From: Glacieibacterium sp038211965
Lineage (GTDB): Bacteria; Pseudomonadota; Alphaproteobacteria; Sphingomonadales; Sphingomonadaceae
Direction: 5' to 3'
Assembly (NCBI GenBank): GCA_038211965.1
Contig: JBBQVB010000001.1
Coordinates: forward strand, 30,325-94,324
DNA length: 64,000 nt
In this document: positions 55,394-64,000 of the stretch, one piece after another
How the letters are laid out: each line of letters opens with the position of its first letter
Numbering within the stretch: the stretch's first letter is position 1
The notes under the pieces: generated by a model
Told to the model about the DNA's origin: nothing
What the model saw: only the letters and a program-made list of their open reading frames with translations
Database searches by the model: none
Translations under genes and position numbers: made by a program

Positions 55394-56785
55394 ATGGACT
55401 TCGAGATCGGCGTCCCCATCCTGATCGTCGGCGGCGGGGCGTGCGGTGCGGTCGCGGCGCTCGCGGCGCACGACTTGGGCGTCGCGCCGCTGGTCATCGA
55501 GCAGGATGCCGACCCGGCAGGCTCGACCGCGATGTCGCAGGGGCTGATCGCGGCGGCAGGGACCAAGTCGCAGGTGGCGCGCGGGGTCGTCGACAGCGGC
55601 GCGATCTTCGAGGCCGATATTCTCGCCAAGACCAACGGGCTGACCGACCCGGTGCTGGCGCATGCCGTCGCATTCGAGTCGGGGCCGACGCTCGACTGGC
55701 TGGTCGAAGCGCACGGGCTGCCTTGGGAACTCGATACCGCCTTCCGCGCGGCGTACGGCAATAGTCGCCAGCGCGTCCACGGCTGGCCGGGGCATGGCGG
55801 CAGCGACCTGATCCGGCTGCTCCACCGCAAGCTCGCCGACCTCGGCATCGACGTGTTGACCGAGGCGCGGCTGGTCGAGATCATCGCCGACACCGACGGG
55901 CGGGCGTTGGGTGTCGAGATCGAGCGGCCCGGGGGCGCGCGCGAGCGCATCGGCTGCGACACGCTGATCTTCGCCAACGGCGGTTTCGCGGACAATGCGG
56001 CGATGGTCGCGGCACACATGCCCGAGGCGGCGGCGGCGCGGCACAACGGGCATCCGGGCAATCGCGGCGACGCGGCGCGGCTCGGTGCGCGGCTCGGCGG
56101 TGCGCTCGCCGACATGGGCAGCTATCAGGGCTATGGCATGCTCACCGATCCGCAGGGCATCACCGTGCCGCCGGGGGTGATCCTCGAGGGCGGCATCATC
56201 GTCAACGTGGCCGGCGCGCGCTTCACCGACGAGACCGACGACATCGGCGGCATGGTGCATCCGGTGCTGGCGCAGCCAGGGGGCCATTGCTGGGTCGTCT
56301 ACGACGCGGGCATCGAGGCGCGCTGCGCGCACATTCCCGAAGTGCGCGCGTTGCTCGACCTCGCGGCGGCGCGCCACGGCGACACGCTCGAGGCGTTGGC
56401 GGCACGGCTGGCGGTCCCGGCCGAGGCGCTCACGGCGACGCTCGATGCGGCGCGCGCGGCGCAGGCGGCGGGGTGCGCCGACGCCTTCGGACGCGTCTGG
56501 GGGGCCGACCTGCCGCCTGCCGCGCCGTTCCGTGCGCTCAAGGTCGTCGGCGCGCTGTACCACACGCAGGGCGGCTTGCAGATCGACGCCGACGCGCGGG
56601 TACTGCGGGCCGACGGCAGCGGTCTGCCCAATGTCTTTGCCGGTGGCGGCGCGGCACGCGGCCTGTCGGGGCCGTCGTCATGGGGCTATCTGCCGGCAAT
56701 GGGGCTGTGCGCGGCGGTGACACTCGGGCGCATCGCGGGGCGGTCGGCGGCGCGTCAAATGCTCTCGTCGGGGTACACGCGGTAG
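55394..56785 (+). CDS. FAD-dependent oxidoreductase, fumarate reductase/ketosteroid dehydrogenase type
   Basis: A 463-residue flavoprotein with a Rossmann motif LIVGGGACGAVAAL at 10-23, the capping-domain region in the middle and a C-terminal FAD motif LPNVFAGGGAARGLSG. It resembles the fumarate reductase and 3-ketosteroid dehydrogenase group, which dehydrogenate or reduce carbon-carbon bonds. The N-terminus has no signal. Its end overlaps the end of the convergent MFS gene by 31 bases. It is likely part of a catabolic set. Confidence 0.85.
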   Translation: MDFEIGVPILIVGGGACGAVAALAAHDLGVAPLVIEQDADPAGSTAMSQGLIAAAGTKSQVARGVVDSGAIFEADILAKTNGLTDPVLAHAVAFESGPTLDWLVEAHGLPWELDTAFRAAYGNSRQRVHGWPGHGGSDLIRLLHRKLADLGIDVLTEARLVEIIADTDGRALGVEIERPGGARERIGCDTLIFANGGFADNAAMVAAHMPEAAAARHNGHPGNRGDAARLGARLGGALADMGSYQGYGMLTDPQGITVPPGVILEGGIIVNVAGARFTDETDDIGGMVHPVLAQPGGHCWVVYDAGIEARCAHIPEVRALLDLAAARHGDTLEALAARLAVPAEALTATLDAARAAQAAGCADAFGRVWGADLPPAAPFRALKVVGALYHTQGGLQIDADARVLRADGSGLPNVFAGGGAARGLSGPSSWGYLPAMGLCAAVTLGRIAGRSAARQMLSSGYTR

Positions 56786-57993
56786 CGCCCAAGCAGCAGC
56801 AGCGCCGCCGCACTGGCCAGGAGCGCCGCAAACGCCCCGTACAGCGCGACGCGGTAGCTTCCGGTGCTGTCATAGGCCCAGCCAAACAGCAGCGGCCCCA
56901 GCCCCGCCCCCAGCGCAAAGGCGACGTAGAGCACACCGTAGATCGCGCTGTAGCTCCGCAGCCCGAAATAGCGCGCGACGAAGAACGCCATCAGATCGTA
57001 CTCGACGCCTAGCGCGAAGCCGATCAGCAGGATTCCCGCCGCCGCCTGCCCGAACTCGAGCGTCGGCTGTGCGAGCAGCCAGCACGAGATGCCGGGCAGG
57101 CTGAGGATGACGAAGCCCACCGCCGGACCCCAGAAGCGGTCGAGCAGCCACCCCCCGACGATCCGCCCGGTCAGCGCCGACAGGCCGATCAGCGGCGTCA
57201 GGCGCAGCACGTCGCCAGGCGTGACGCCGCCGTGCGTGAGGATGTTCTCCATGTTGGGCACCGGCCCGCCGAGCGCCAGCGACACCGGCAGCAGCGCGCC
57301 CGCGAGCAGCCAGAAGCGCCAGTCGCGGAACGCCTGCCTCAGCGTCAGCCCGCCCGGCTGGAGCGCGGCGCGCGTCGCTGCCTGTGGGTGCGCCGTGTCG
57401 GTATCGCGGAACAGCGCGAACGCCACCGGCCATGCGATCAGCAGCGGCAGCAGCCCGAGCCCGACATACGCCGCGCGCCACCCCCAGCCGCCGATCAGCC
57501 ACGCCGTCAGCGGCTTCGACACGACGCCGAATACCCCCGTCCCCATCAACGCGATGCCGAGCGCCAGCCCCTTGCGCGCGTCGAACCACGCATTGACCGC
57601 GCGCGTCCACGTGATCGGCAGCGTGCCTGCACCGAGGATCGCGATCGCCGCCCACGTCAGGTAGAATTGCATCAACGAAGCAGTCGACAGCGCCAGCGAC
57701 ATGAAGGCGAGCGAGAACAGCACGAGCGAGGTCAGCGCCACCCGCCGCGCGCCGAAACGCACCGCGAGCATGCCCACCACCGGTCCCGCCCACAGCGTCA
57801 TCAGCGACGTCACCGTGATCGCCGCCATGATCTGGCTGATCGACCAGCCGAACGCCTTGGTCAGCTGCGGCGCGAACACCCCCATGGTGTAGAAGGGCAA
57901 CGGCGACAGCCCGAGGCCGATGCCGAGCAGCGACGCCAGCACGACCGTCCAGCCGCGCCGGAACTCGCCGTAGCCGCGCGCTGCGTCCGCCAT
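56755..57993 (-). CDS. MFS transporter (monocarboxylate/oxalate-formate type)
   Basis: A 412-residue membrane protein with 12 helices. It has the MFS loop GMLAVRFGARRV after helix 2 and resembles the monocarboxylate porter/OFA branch (GVFAPQLTKAFGWSISQIMAA). It probably imports an organic acid for the adjacent enzymes. The last 31 bases overlap the convergent flavoprotein gene. Confidence 0.88.
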   Translation of the reverse strand: MADAARGYGEFRRGWTVVLASLLGIGLGLSPLPFYTMGVFAPQLTKAFGWSISQIMAAITVTSLMTLWAGPVVGMLAVRFGARRVALTSLVLFSLAFMSLALSTASLMQFYLTWAAIAILGAGTLPITWTRAVNAWFDARKGLALGIALMGTGVFGVVSKPLTAWLIGGWGWRAAYVGLGLLPLLIAWPVAFALFRDTDTAHPQAATRAALQPGGLTLRQAFRDWRFWLLAGALLPVSLALGGPVPNMENILTHGGVTPGDVLRLTPLIGLSALTGRIVGGWLLDRFWGPAVGFVILSLPGISCWLLAQPTLEFGQAAAGILLIGFALGVEYDLMAFFVARYFGLRSYSAIYGVLYVAFALGAGLGPLLFGWAYDSTGSYRVALYGAFAALLASAAALLLLGRYRVYPDESI

Positions 57994-58161
57994 CGCTGTC
58001 TCCTTGTGTCTTCGCGTCGCTGACGAGCGGGCCGCAGCGCCGATCGGAGGACAAGCGGCAGCCGCTACGCATCCGAGAGGCGGATAGTCGCGCGCGTCGG
58101 TTTCGCTTGGCAGGCCGGAGGCGTATCAGCGCCGCAAGCGATCCCCAGGCGGAGCCGAGCG

Positions 58162-59778
58162 ATGCAGGCGAACACGGCGTTGCGCGTCAACTCGCGCGAG
58201 GCGGAACTCAAGGCGGTGCTCGAGGGCCTCGTCGGCATCGCCAACGTCACCGACAACGCGGCGCGGCGTGCGCTGCACAGCGAGGATATCTGGTCGGCAT
58301 CGGCGCACGTCGTCGCGCTCGTCGTCACCCCCCACACCACCGACGAAGTGGCCGCAGTGGTCGCGGCGACGGCAGCGGCGGGCTTCGCGCTCGCACCGCG
58401 CGGGGGCGGCATGGGCTATACCGGCAGCTACCTGCCGGCTGCCGACGAGACGGTGTCGCTCGACCTGTCGGCGATGAACCGCATCCTCCGTATCAGCCCC
58501 GAGGACATGACGGTGACCGTCGAGGCCGGGGTGACGTGGGCGGCGCTCCACACGGCGCTCGCCGGCCAAGGGCTGCGGACGCCGTTCTGGGGGCCGATGT
58601 CGGGGCTGACCTCGACCGTCGGCGGCGGGCTGTCGCAGTTGAACGCGATGCTCGGCGCGGGTCACCACGGCACCTCGAGCGAGAGCGTCATCGCGCTCAC
58701 CGTCGTCCTTGCCGACGGACAAATCCTGCGCACCGGCGCGCGCGGTCCCGATGGCGACACGCCCTTCTATCGCCATTTCGGCCCCGATCTTGCCGGGCTG
58801 TTCTGCGGCGACAGCGGCACGCTTGGCATCAAGACCGAGATCACGCTCCGGCTGATCCGTGCCCCGGCGCACGAGGATTTCGCGTCGTTCTCGTTCAAGT
58901 CCGGCGGCGAACTGCTGCGCGCGATGGCCGAGATGGCGCGCGCCGAGGTGGCGAGCGAGATGTGCGCCTTCGACCCCGGGCTGACGCGCGTCCGCATGGC
59001 GCGCGCCTCGTTGGCGACCGACGTCAAGACGCTCGGCTCGGTGGTGGCGCGCGAGAAGAGCTTCGGCAAAGGGCTGATGGCGGCGGCGAAGATCGCGCTC
59101 GGCGGGCGCAATTTCGTCGAAGCGGACGAATATCCGCTACACGTCATCGCCGACGGGCGCTCGGCGGGCGGCGTCGCGCACGACATCGCCGCTGCGCGCC
59201 GCATCGCGAGCGAATGCGGCGGCGTCGAAATCCCCAACACCGTCGCCAAGGTCATCCGCGCGGTGCCCTTCCCGCCGCTCAACTCGGCGCTCGGCCCGGC
59301 GGGCGAGGCATGGGTGCCGGTCCACGGCCACGTCTCGCTGTCGAACGCGCCCGCGCTGTTCGACGATATCCAGGCGCTGTTCGCGCGGCTCGCTCCCGAC
59401 TTCGAGACGCACGGCATCAGCACCGGCTATCTGTTCACGACGATGTCGACCAACGCGATCACCATCGAGCCGGTGTTCTTCTGGCCGCACGGTTGGCGAC
59501 CGGTCCACGAAGCCACCGTCGAGACAAGCCACCTCGCGCGGCTGACGCAGCGCCCGCCCAATCCGGCAGCGACGGCGGTCGTCGCCCAGGCGCGCGCCGG
59601 TGTCATTGCGCTGTGCCGGAAATACGGCGCGGCGCATTTCCAGATCGGGCGCGCCTATCCATACCGCGCCAGCCGCGACGCCGCGTCGATGGCGCTGCTC
59701 GACGCGGTCAAGGCGGTCGTCGACCCACACGGGCTGCTCAATCCCGGCGGTCTCGGCTTTCCGGCGGGGCCTGCGTGA
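58162..59778 (+). CDS. FAD-linked oxidase of the vanillyl-alcohol oxidase (VAO) fold
   Basis: A 538-residue flavoenzyme with an FAD_binding_4 domain (APRGGGMGYTGSY at about 73-85, TVTVEAGVTWAALH, GPMSGLTSTVGGGLSQ, LFCGDSGTLGIKTEITL) and a C-terminal substrate domain. Enzymes of this fold oxidise aromatic alcohols, glycolate or lactate. The substrate is unknown. Its stop overlaps the next gene (GTGA). Confidence 0.88.
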   Translation: MQANTALRVNSREAELKAVLEGLVGIANVTDNAARRALHSEDIWSASAHVVALVVTPHTTDEVAAVVAATAAAGFALAPRGGGMGYTGSYLPAADETVSLDLSAMNRILRISPEDMTVTVEAGVTWAALHTALAGQGLRTPFWGPMSGLTSTVGGGLSQLNAMLGAGHHGTSSESVIALTVVLADGQILRTGARGPDGDTPFYRHFGPDLAGLFCGDSGTLGIKTEITLRLIRAPAHEDFASFSFKSGGELLRAMAEMARAEVASEMCAFDPGLTRVRMARASLATDVKTLGSVVAREKSFGKGLMAAAKIALGGRNFVEADEYPLHVIADGRSAGGVAHDIAAARRIASECGGVEIPNTVAKVIRAVPFPPLNSALGPAGEAWVPVHGHVSLSNAPALFDDIQALFARLAPDFETHGISTGYLFTTMSTNAITIEPVFFWPHGWRPVHEATVETSHLARLTQRPPNPAATAVVAQARAGVIALCRKYGAAHFQIGRAYPYRASRDAASMALLDAVKAVVDPHGLLNPGGLGFPAGPA

Positions 59779-60791
59779 GCGAAACCGCCCGCGCGATCCG
59801 GCTCGACCGCTTCGCCGCCTCGTTCCGCGCCGCGACCTCGCTCGTCGACGTCCCGGTGCCGCTGCCCGGTCCCGGCGAGATCCGCGTCCGCAACCGCTGG
59901 TGCGGCGTCAACGGCATCTTCGACACACAGATCGCGCGCAATGCGGTCGACTATGTCACCGTCGTGCTGCCGAGTTTCACCGGCGTCGAGGCTGCAGGTG
60001 TCGTCGAGGCAGTCGGCGACGGGGTCGGCGACTTCGCGGTCGGCGACGCGGCCGCGACCCTGCGCTTCGGCGGCGGCTACCGCGAGGCCAACACCGGCCC
60101 CGCGAGCGGTTTCGTGCCGCTCCCCGCCGCGACGCGCGAGTGGCTGGCGCTCGCCTCGACGGGGGTTTCGGCGCTGCTCGCGCTCGAACATGTCGGCGCG
60201 GTGGCCGACGGCGAGACCGTCGCGGTCTCGGCGGCGGCAGGGGGCTTGGGCCATTTCATCGTCCAGCTCGCCTTGCTGCGCGGCTGCCACGTCGTCGCGG
60301 TCTGCGGCGGGCCGCGCAAGGCGGCATTCGTCCGGGGCCTCGGTGCACACCGCGTCATCGACTACCAGTCGGAGGACGTCGCCGCCGTCCTCGCCGCCGA
60401 ATATCCCGACCGCCTCGATGTCGCGATCGATACCGTCGGCGGCGGAGTGTTCGACGCCTTTCTCGGCAATCTCGCGCGCCACGGGCGGCTCGTCGCGGCA
60501 GGGGCGGCGCAGGACCTTGATGGCAACCCCGAGATCGTCACCGGGCCGCGCGTCGTCCACCAGCTTTACTACAAGGGCGCGTCGCTGCGCGGTTTCATGA
60601 ACGGCCTGCTCCCCGAGTTGTGGCCCGCCGCACGTGCGAAGCTGTTCGCGCTGCACGACGCGGGGCAGCTGCGGGTGACCTTCGACGACGTGCCGTTCAC
60701 CGGGCTCGAGCAGGTCCCCGACGCCATCGAGCGCCTGTTGTCGGGCCAGTCGATGGGCAAGGTCGTCGTCGCGCTCGATCCCGCTACCTGA
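59775..60791 (+). CDS. MDR-superfamily quinone oxidoreductase/enoyl reductase
   Basis: A 338-residue zinc-free medium-chain dehydrogenase. It has an N-terminal GroES-like domain (PVPLPGPGEIRVRNRWCGVNGIFD), a NADPH-binding segment AAAGGLGHFIVQLALLRG and a DTVGGGVFD loop. It resembles prostaglandin reductase/zeta-crystallin-type double-bond reductases. The GTG at 59775 overlaps the preceding stop, and a gene of the same direction follows 13 bases later. Confidence 0.88.
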   Translation: MSETARAIRLDRFAASFRAATSLVDVPVPLPGPGEIRVRNRWCGVNGIFDTQIARNAVDYVTVVLPSFTGVEAAGVVEAVGDGVGDFAVGDAAATLRFGGGYREANTGPASGFVPLPAATREWLALASTGVSALLALEHVGAVADGETVAVSAAAGGLGHFIVQLALLRGCHVVAVCGGPRKAAFVRGLGAHRVIDYQSEDVAAVLAAEYPDRLDVAIDTVGGGVFDAFLGNLARHGRLVAAGAAQDLDGNPEIVTGPRVVHQLYYKGASLRGFMNGLLPELWPAARAKLFALHDAGQLRVTFDDVPFTGLEQVPDAIERLLSGQSMGKVVVALDPAT

Positions 60792-60804
60792 AAGGAGACC
60801 GAAA

Positions 60805-61344
60805 ATGCCCGACCCCGCCCCGATGAGTCCCGAAAAATGGGCCGAATTCCGTGCCCGCATGCCGCAGCTGATGGAGAGCGTCGGCGTCTGGGAGGGCTGG
60901 TACCGCTATTACGACGCCGCCACCGGCGCGCTCGTCGATCAGCACCGCTCGCGGCTGATCTGCCGCATCATGCCCGAGGATTCGCCGTTCCCCTACTACC
61001 AGACCAACCAGTATTTCTGGGAGGACGGACGCACCGACTTCCGTGAATTTCCGGCGTGGTACGACGACGGGCGGATCTGGTGGGACAACGACCTGATCAC
61101 CGGCTGGGCGGCGCCGATGCAGCCCGACGACTTCCACCGCACGACCTGCCTCAACTGGACGCGCAAGGGCGAGCCCGACCTGTACCTCTACGAGATGATC
61201 CAGCATTCGGCGAACGGCCTCGACCGCGCGCGGACGTGGCAATGGTTCAAGGGCGACCGCTGCCACCAGCGCACGCTGATCGACGAGCGCCGCGTCAGCC
61301 GCGACTGGGCGAACTGGACCGAGAGCGGGCCGCCCACCGGTTGA
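60805..61344 (+). CDS. Lipocalin-like protein (DUF3598-like), unknown function
   Basis: A 179-residue soluble protein, Trp/Tyr-rich (WEGWYRYYD, YQTNQYFWEDGR, DDGRIWWDND, ARTWQWFKGD). The repeated aromatic strands suggest a beta-barrel like that of DUF3598 lipocalin-like proteins, which could bind a small hydrophobic compound. AAAGGAGA lies seven to eight bases before the ATG. Position after two oxidoreductases suggests a role in the same pathway. Confidence 0.65.
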   Translation: MPDPAPMSPEKWAEFRARMPQLMESVGVWEGWYRYYDAATGALVDQHRSRLICRIMPEDSPFPYYQTNQYFWEDGRTDFREFPAWYDDGRIWWDNDLITGWAAPMQPDDFHRTTCLNWTRKGEPDLYLYEMIQHSANGLDRARTWQWFKGDRCHQRTLIDERRVSRDWANWTESGPPTG

Positions 61345-61571
61345 GGCGGGCGGCGCCGCGCCTCGATACTTGATCATTCCCGCCACCCGACGCGCATCCG
61401 CCGCGACGCCCTGCGTGATCGCCGATGCACGAAGATTGCAGACCCGCAGCACAGCGCGCCGATACGCGGAATATTATCCGACGTGCGACTAGACGTTGGA
61501 GGCGAGCGCCGCGTGCGCGGCGTGCAAGCGCTATAGGCGCGTCAGCCCGCCGCATGCGGGCCGGAGAATTT

Positions 61572-62591
61572 ATGAAGGCCTACCGCATCGGCGCACAGAC
61601 CGGCCTCGCCGCGCTCGAACTCGGTGAGCGCCCCGATCCGGTCGCGGGCCCCGGCGAGGCGCTGCTGCGCGTCCGCGCCGTCTGCCTCAATCACCGCGAC
61701 CTCAAGATCGTCGGCGGCGAATATGGCCCGCGCCGCGCCGAGGACCGCGTGCCGGTGTCCGACGGCATCGGCGAGGTCGTCGCAATCGGCGATGGCGTGA
61801 AGAGCGTAGCGGTCGGCGACCGGGCAATCTGCGGACATTTCGTGACATGGCTCGACGGTGCATTCAGCCAGTCGGCCTTCGGCAGCGACCTCGGCGTGAC
61901 GCGCGACGGCTGGCTGGCGGAACTGATCGCCGTTCCCGCTGCGGCCTTGGTCAAGGTGCCCGACAGCGTATCGGACGCGCGCGCTGCGGCCCTGCCGGCA
62001 GCGGGGCTGACCGCGTGGCATGCCGTCGTCGAAGTCGGCAAGGTGCGGGTGGGCGATACGGTGCTGGTCCTCGGCACCGGCGGCGTGTCGATCCTCGCGC
62101 TGCAGATCGCCAAGGCGGCCGGCGCGCGTGTCGCGGTGACCTCGTCGAGCGACGCCAAGCTGGCGCAGGCGCGCGCGCTGGGGGCGGACATGACCGTCAA
62201 TTACACGACCACGCCCGACTGGGCGGCGGCGGTGCTCGCGGCAACGGGCGGTGCGGGGGCCGACATCGTTGTCGAGACCGGCGGACAGGCGACGCTGGCG
62301 CAGTCGATCGCCGCCGCCGCGGTCAACGCACGGATCGTCATCATCGGCGCGCTGGCGGGTCAGGCGAGCGAGGGCCTCGCCAATTTCTCTACGATCATCG
62401 GCAAGAACCTGACGCTGCGCGGCATCGCCGCGGGCAGCCGGGCGATGCTCGCAGCGCTAGTCCGCGCCGTCGACGCGAACGGCATAGAACCGGTGATCGC
62501 GCGGAGCTTCGCCTTCGCCGACGCGCCCGCCGCCTACGCGTACCTGAAAGCTGGCGACGCGGTCGGCAAGGTGCTGATCACGGCGCCTTAG
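61572..62591 (+). CDS. MDR-superfamily NAD(P)-dependent alcohol dehydrogenase
   Basis: A 339-residue medium-chain dehydrogenase. It has the GroES-like domain (LNHRDLKIVGGEYG), VPVSDGIGEVVAIGDGV and the Rossmann motif VLGTGGVSILALQIAKAAGA. It lacks the zinc-ligand Cys at the usual place, so it is probably a zinc-independent reductase/dehydrogenase. The ATG at 61572 follows GGAGAA. The 227 bases before it hold no gene I can support. Confidence 0.85.
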   Translation: MKAYRIGAQTGLAALELGERPDPVAGPGEALLRVRAVCLNHRDLKIVGGEYGPRRAEDRVPVSDGIGEVVAIGDGVKSVAVGDRAICGHFVTWLDGAFSQSAFGSDLGVTRDGWLAELIAVPAAALVKVPDSVSDARAAALPAAGLTAWHAVVEVGKVRVGDTVLVLGTGGVSILALQIAKAAGARVAVTSSSDAKLAQARALGADMTVNYTTTPDWAAAVLAATGGAGADIVVETGGQATLAQSIAAAAVNARIVIIGALAGQASEGLANFSTIIGKNLTLRGIAAGSRAMLAALVRAVDANGIEPVIARSFAFADAPAAYAYLKAGDAVGKVLITAP

Positions 62592-62763
62592 CCACGATCC
62601 GTGTCGCCGGCGGGGGCGGCGGGGGTATAGCGCTCGTCGACCTCGATGAACTGATCGGAGATGACGCTCCAGCCGAACACCGCGGTGTAGAAGTCCGCCG
62701 CCTTGTCGATGGCGGCGACGATGAACGCGGGCGCAGCAGGACATTGTCGAGGCCCGGTGTCAT
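62588..62763 (-). pseudogene. VOC (glyoxalase-fold) gene remnant with frameshift
   Basis: The start at 62763 overlaps the transporter stop (ATGA) and encodes MTPGLDNVLLRP, a typical VOC beginning. From about 62727 the homology continues in another frame as AFIVAAIDKAADFYTAVFGW, then VISDQFIEVDERYTP to a stop at 62588. The rest of a 120-residue VOC protein is missing, so it is a broken and truncated gene. It also overlaps the dehydrogenase stop by three bases. Confidence 0.65.
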
Positions 62764-64000
62764 GCGTCGCGTCCCCAACGCGCGAAAATCAGCGCGGCGA
62801 TCAGGTTGAGCGCGGCGGGAACGATGCCGAACGCGAGCATGACGCCGGTCAGCGCCTGCGCGGTCTGCGGCAGATGCGCGACGGCGCGCGCCGCATCGAA
62901 GCCGAAGCCCGACAGCACCAGCCCGACGATCAGCGTGCCGCCGAGCGCGAAGCCGATCTTGTCGGCGGCGACCCATGCGGCGGCATAGAGTCCGGCGTGG
63001 GGCGCGTCATCGCCGGCGATGTCCGACAGCATCGAGAAGCCCATGACGGTCCATCCCGAATTGCCGACCGCCGCGACGAACGACAGCGCATAGGCGGCCT
63101 CGACTCCCCAGCCCGCCGCAAACGCCCATGTCGCATAGGCCGCAACGTAGATCAGCGTGCCGACGATGAAGGCGCGTTTCTTGCCCCATGCCCGCGCCGC
63201 CACGACCCACAGCGGCTGCGCGACGACGATCCCCGCACACGCCGCGACGACGATGCCGCCGACGACCTGGAACGCGTCGGGGCGCGCCATGTTATAGGTC
63301 AGGAAATACAGCAGCGACGCATAGCCCATGCCACCGCCGATGAGCTGGAGGAGATTGGTGCCGAGCAGGACGGCAAAGCGCGGCGCGGCGAGCACGGCGA
63401 GGCCTTGGGCGATACTCAGGCGAACGCGCGGCGCGGTGTCGAGGACGGCGTGGCTCTGGCGGGCCGCCCGCGCTGCCCCGAAGAACGCGACGACCAGCGC
63501 GACCGGACAGATCGCCGCGAGGACCAGCGCCATCGCCTCCCACGCCGCCTGGTCGCCGCCGCGCGCCTCGACGATTGCCGGAGCGAGCGCGCCGCCGATC
63601 AGGACACCCACCGCGGTGAACACCAGCCGCCACGCCATCAACACGGTGCGCTGGCGCGGATCGGCGGTCAGTTCGCCCGCCAGCGCGAGATAGGGCACCG
63701 AAAACGTCGCAAACACCGCCATGTAGAGGCTGAATGCCGCGAAGACATAGCCGAGGCGCACCGTCGTCGAGGCGTCGGGGACGTGGAACAGCAGGATCAT
63801 CGCGACCGGCGCGCCCGCCGCACCCGCCAGCAGCCACCAGCGCCGCGCGATGCGCCCCCGCCAGCGGTCGGACAGGATCCCCGCCGCAACGTCGCAGCCG
63901 ACCCCCCAGACGAGCTTGGGGACGAAGATCGCCAGCCCCGCGACGGCGGGCGCGATGCCCAGCACCGTCGTCATGAAGAACAGCAGCAGCAGCGACGGCA
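62760..64000 (-). CDS. MFS transporter, GPH (sugar:cation symporter) type, partial at window edge
   Basis: At least 413 residues are visible, and the frame is still open at the right edge, where it reads SLLLLFFM before TTVLGIAPAVAGL. That fits the helix 1-2 region of GPH/MelB-like symporters, so the true start lies outside. Other markers are GVGCDVAAGILSDR and PYLALAGELTAD. A substrate for the catabolic region is likely. Confidence 0.85.
   Translation of the reverse strand, partial: PSLLLLFFMTTVLGIAPAVAGLAIFVPKLVWGVGCDVAAGILSDRWRGRIARRWWLLAGAAGAPVAMILLFHVPDASTTVRLGYVFAAFSLYMAVFATFSVPYLALAGELTADPRQRTVLMAWRLVFTAVGVLIGGALAPAIVEARGGDQAAWEAMALVLAAICPVALVVAFFGAARAARQSHAVLDTAPRVRLSIAQGLAVLAAPRFAVLLGTNLLQLIGGGMGYASLLYFLTYNMARPDAFQVVGGIVVAACAGIVVAQPLWVVAARAWGKKRAFIVGTLIYVAAYATWAFAAGWGVEAAYALSFVAAVGNSGWTVMGFSMLSDIAGDDAPHAGLYAAAWVAADKIGFALGGTLIVGLVLSGFGFDAARAVAHLPQTAQALTGVMLAFGIVPAALNLIAALIFARWGRDA

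Noticed and set aside
61345..61571. Possible small RNA or tRNA in the 227-base gap before the dehydrogenase
   Set aside because: I found no cloverleaf, CCA end or strong hairpin-terminator; it is probably a promoter region.

Overview
This is a GC-rich, gene-dense chromosomal window from an alphaproteobacterium, most likely a sphingomonad (Sphingomonadales). The evidence is the gene content and order: ffh-rpsP-rimM-trmD-rplS, rplY-pth-ychF, rodZ-like/cpoB/tilS/ftsH, aroK-aroB next to xerD, many 4-base start/stop overlaps, many GTG starts and a PEP-CTERM protein. A bacteriochlorophyll mini-cluster (bchG, a PucC-type transporter, bchP) beside a cytochrome c2-like gene points to an aerobic anoxygenic phototroph. 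The genus (something like Polymorphobacter or Sandarakinorhabdus) is only inferred. I saw no rRNA or tRNA gene, insertion sequence or CRISPR array, and no gene-free stretch over 300 bases.

Layout. 1-6952: a three-gene, translationally linked cassette of unknown function: a membrane protein with a soluble domain reminiscent of signalling NTPases, a large fusion of a subtilisin-like and a zinc metallopeptidase domain, and a ComEC-like metallo-beta-lactamase-fold hydrolase. 7001-11033 (minus): a TMEM175-like channel gene, radA, cvpA, cysS. 11169-16021: a secreted alkaline phosphatase family enzyme, a large patatin-like lipase and a CREST-type ceramidase-like membrane protein. 16188-20625 (minus): ffh-rpsP-rimM-trmD-rplS, interrupted by an intact vapBC-type toxin-antitoxin pair between rimM and trmD. 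20766-25720 (minus): a TonB-domain repeat protein, xerD with a perfect parS-like palindrome just upstream, and an envelope protein of unknown function. 25794-28614 (plus): aroK-aroB, a small secreted protein and a cytochrome c.

28667-32320 (minus): bchG, the PucC-type transporter, bchP and a small membrane protein. 32383-35204 (minus): cysD-cysNC for sulfate activation. 35239-37580 (minus): rplY-pth-ychF. 37836-40476: a PEP-CTERM protein, a TraB/GumN protein and a methyltransferase. 40477-46700 (minus): a RodZ-like protein, cpoB, a POT peptide transporter, tilS and ftsH. 46912-55247: typA, a Tat-signal VOC protein, a small membrane-protein pair, a TadA-like deaminase, FKBP, SMP-30, alpha/beta hydrolase, a stand-alone RadC N-terminal-like domain and an ATP-dependent DNA ligase. 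55394-64000: a catabolic-looking region with two flavoproteins, two MDR dehydrogenases, two MFS transporters, a lipocalin-like protein and a broken VOC gene. The last transporter runs off the window.

How the genes work together: most of the window is core translation, envelope and biosynthesis. The accessory elements that stand out are the protease/MBL cassette, the toxin-antitoxin pair inside the ribosomal operon, the parS-like site, and the substrate-utilisation region at the right end.
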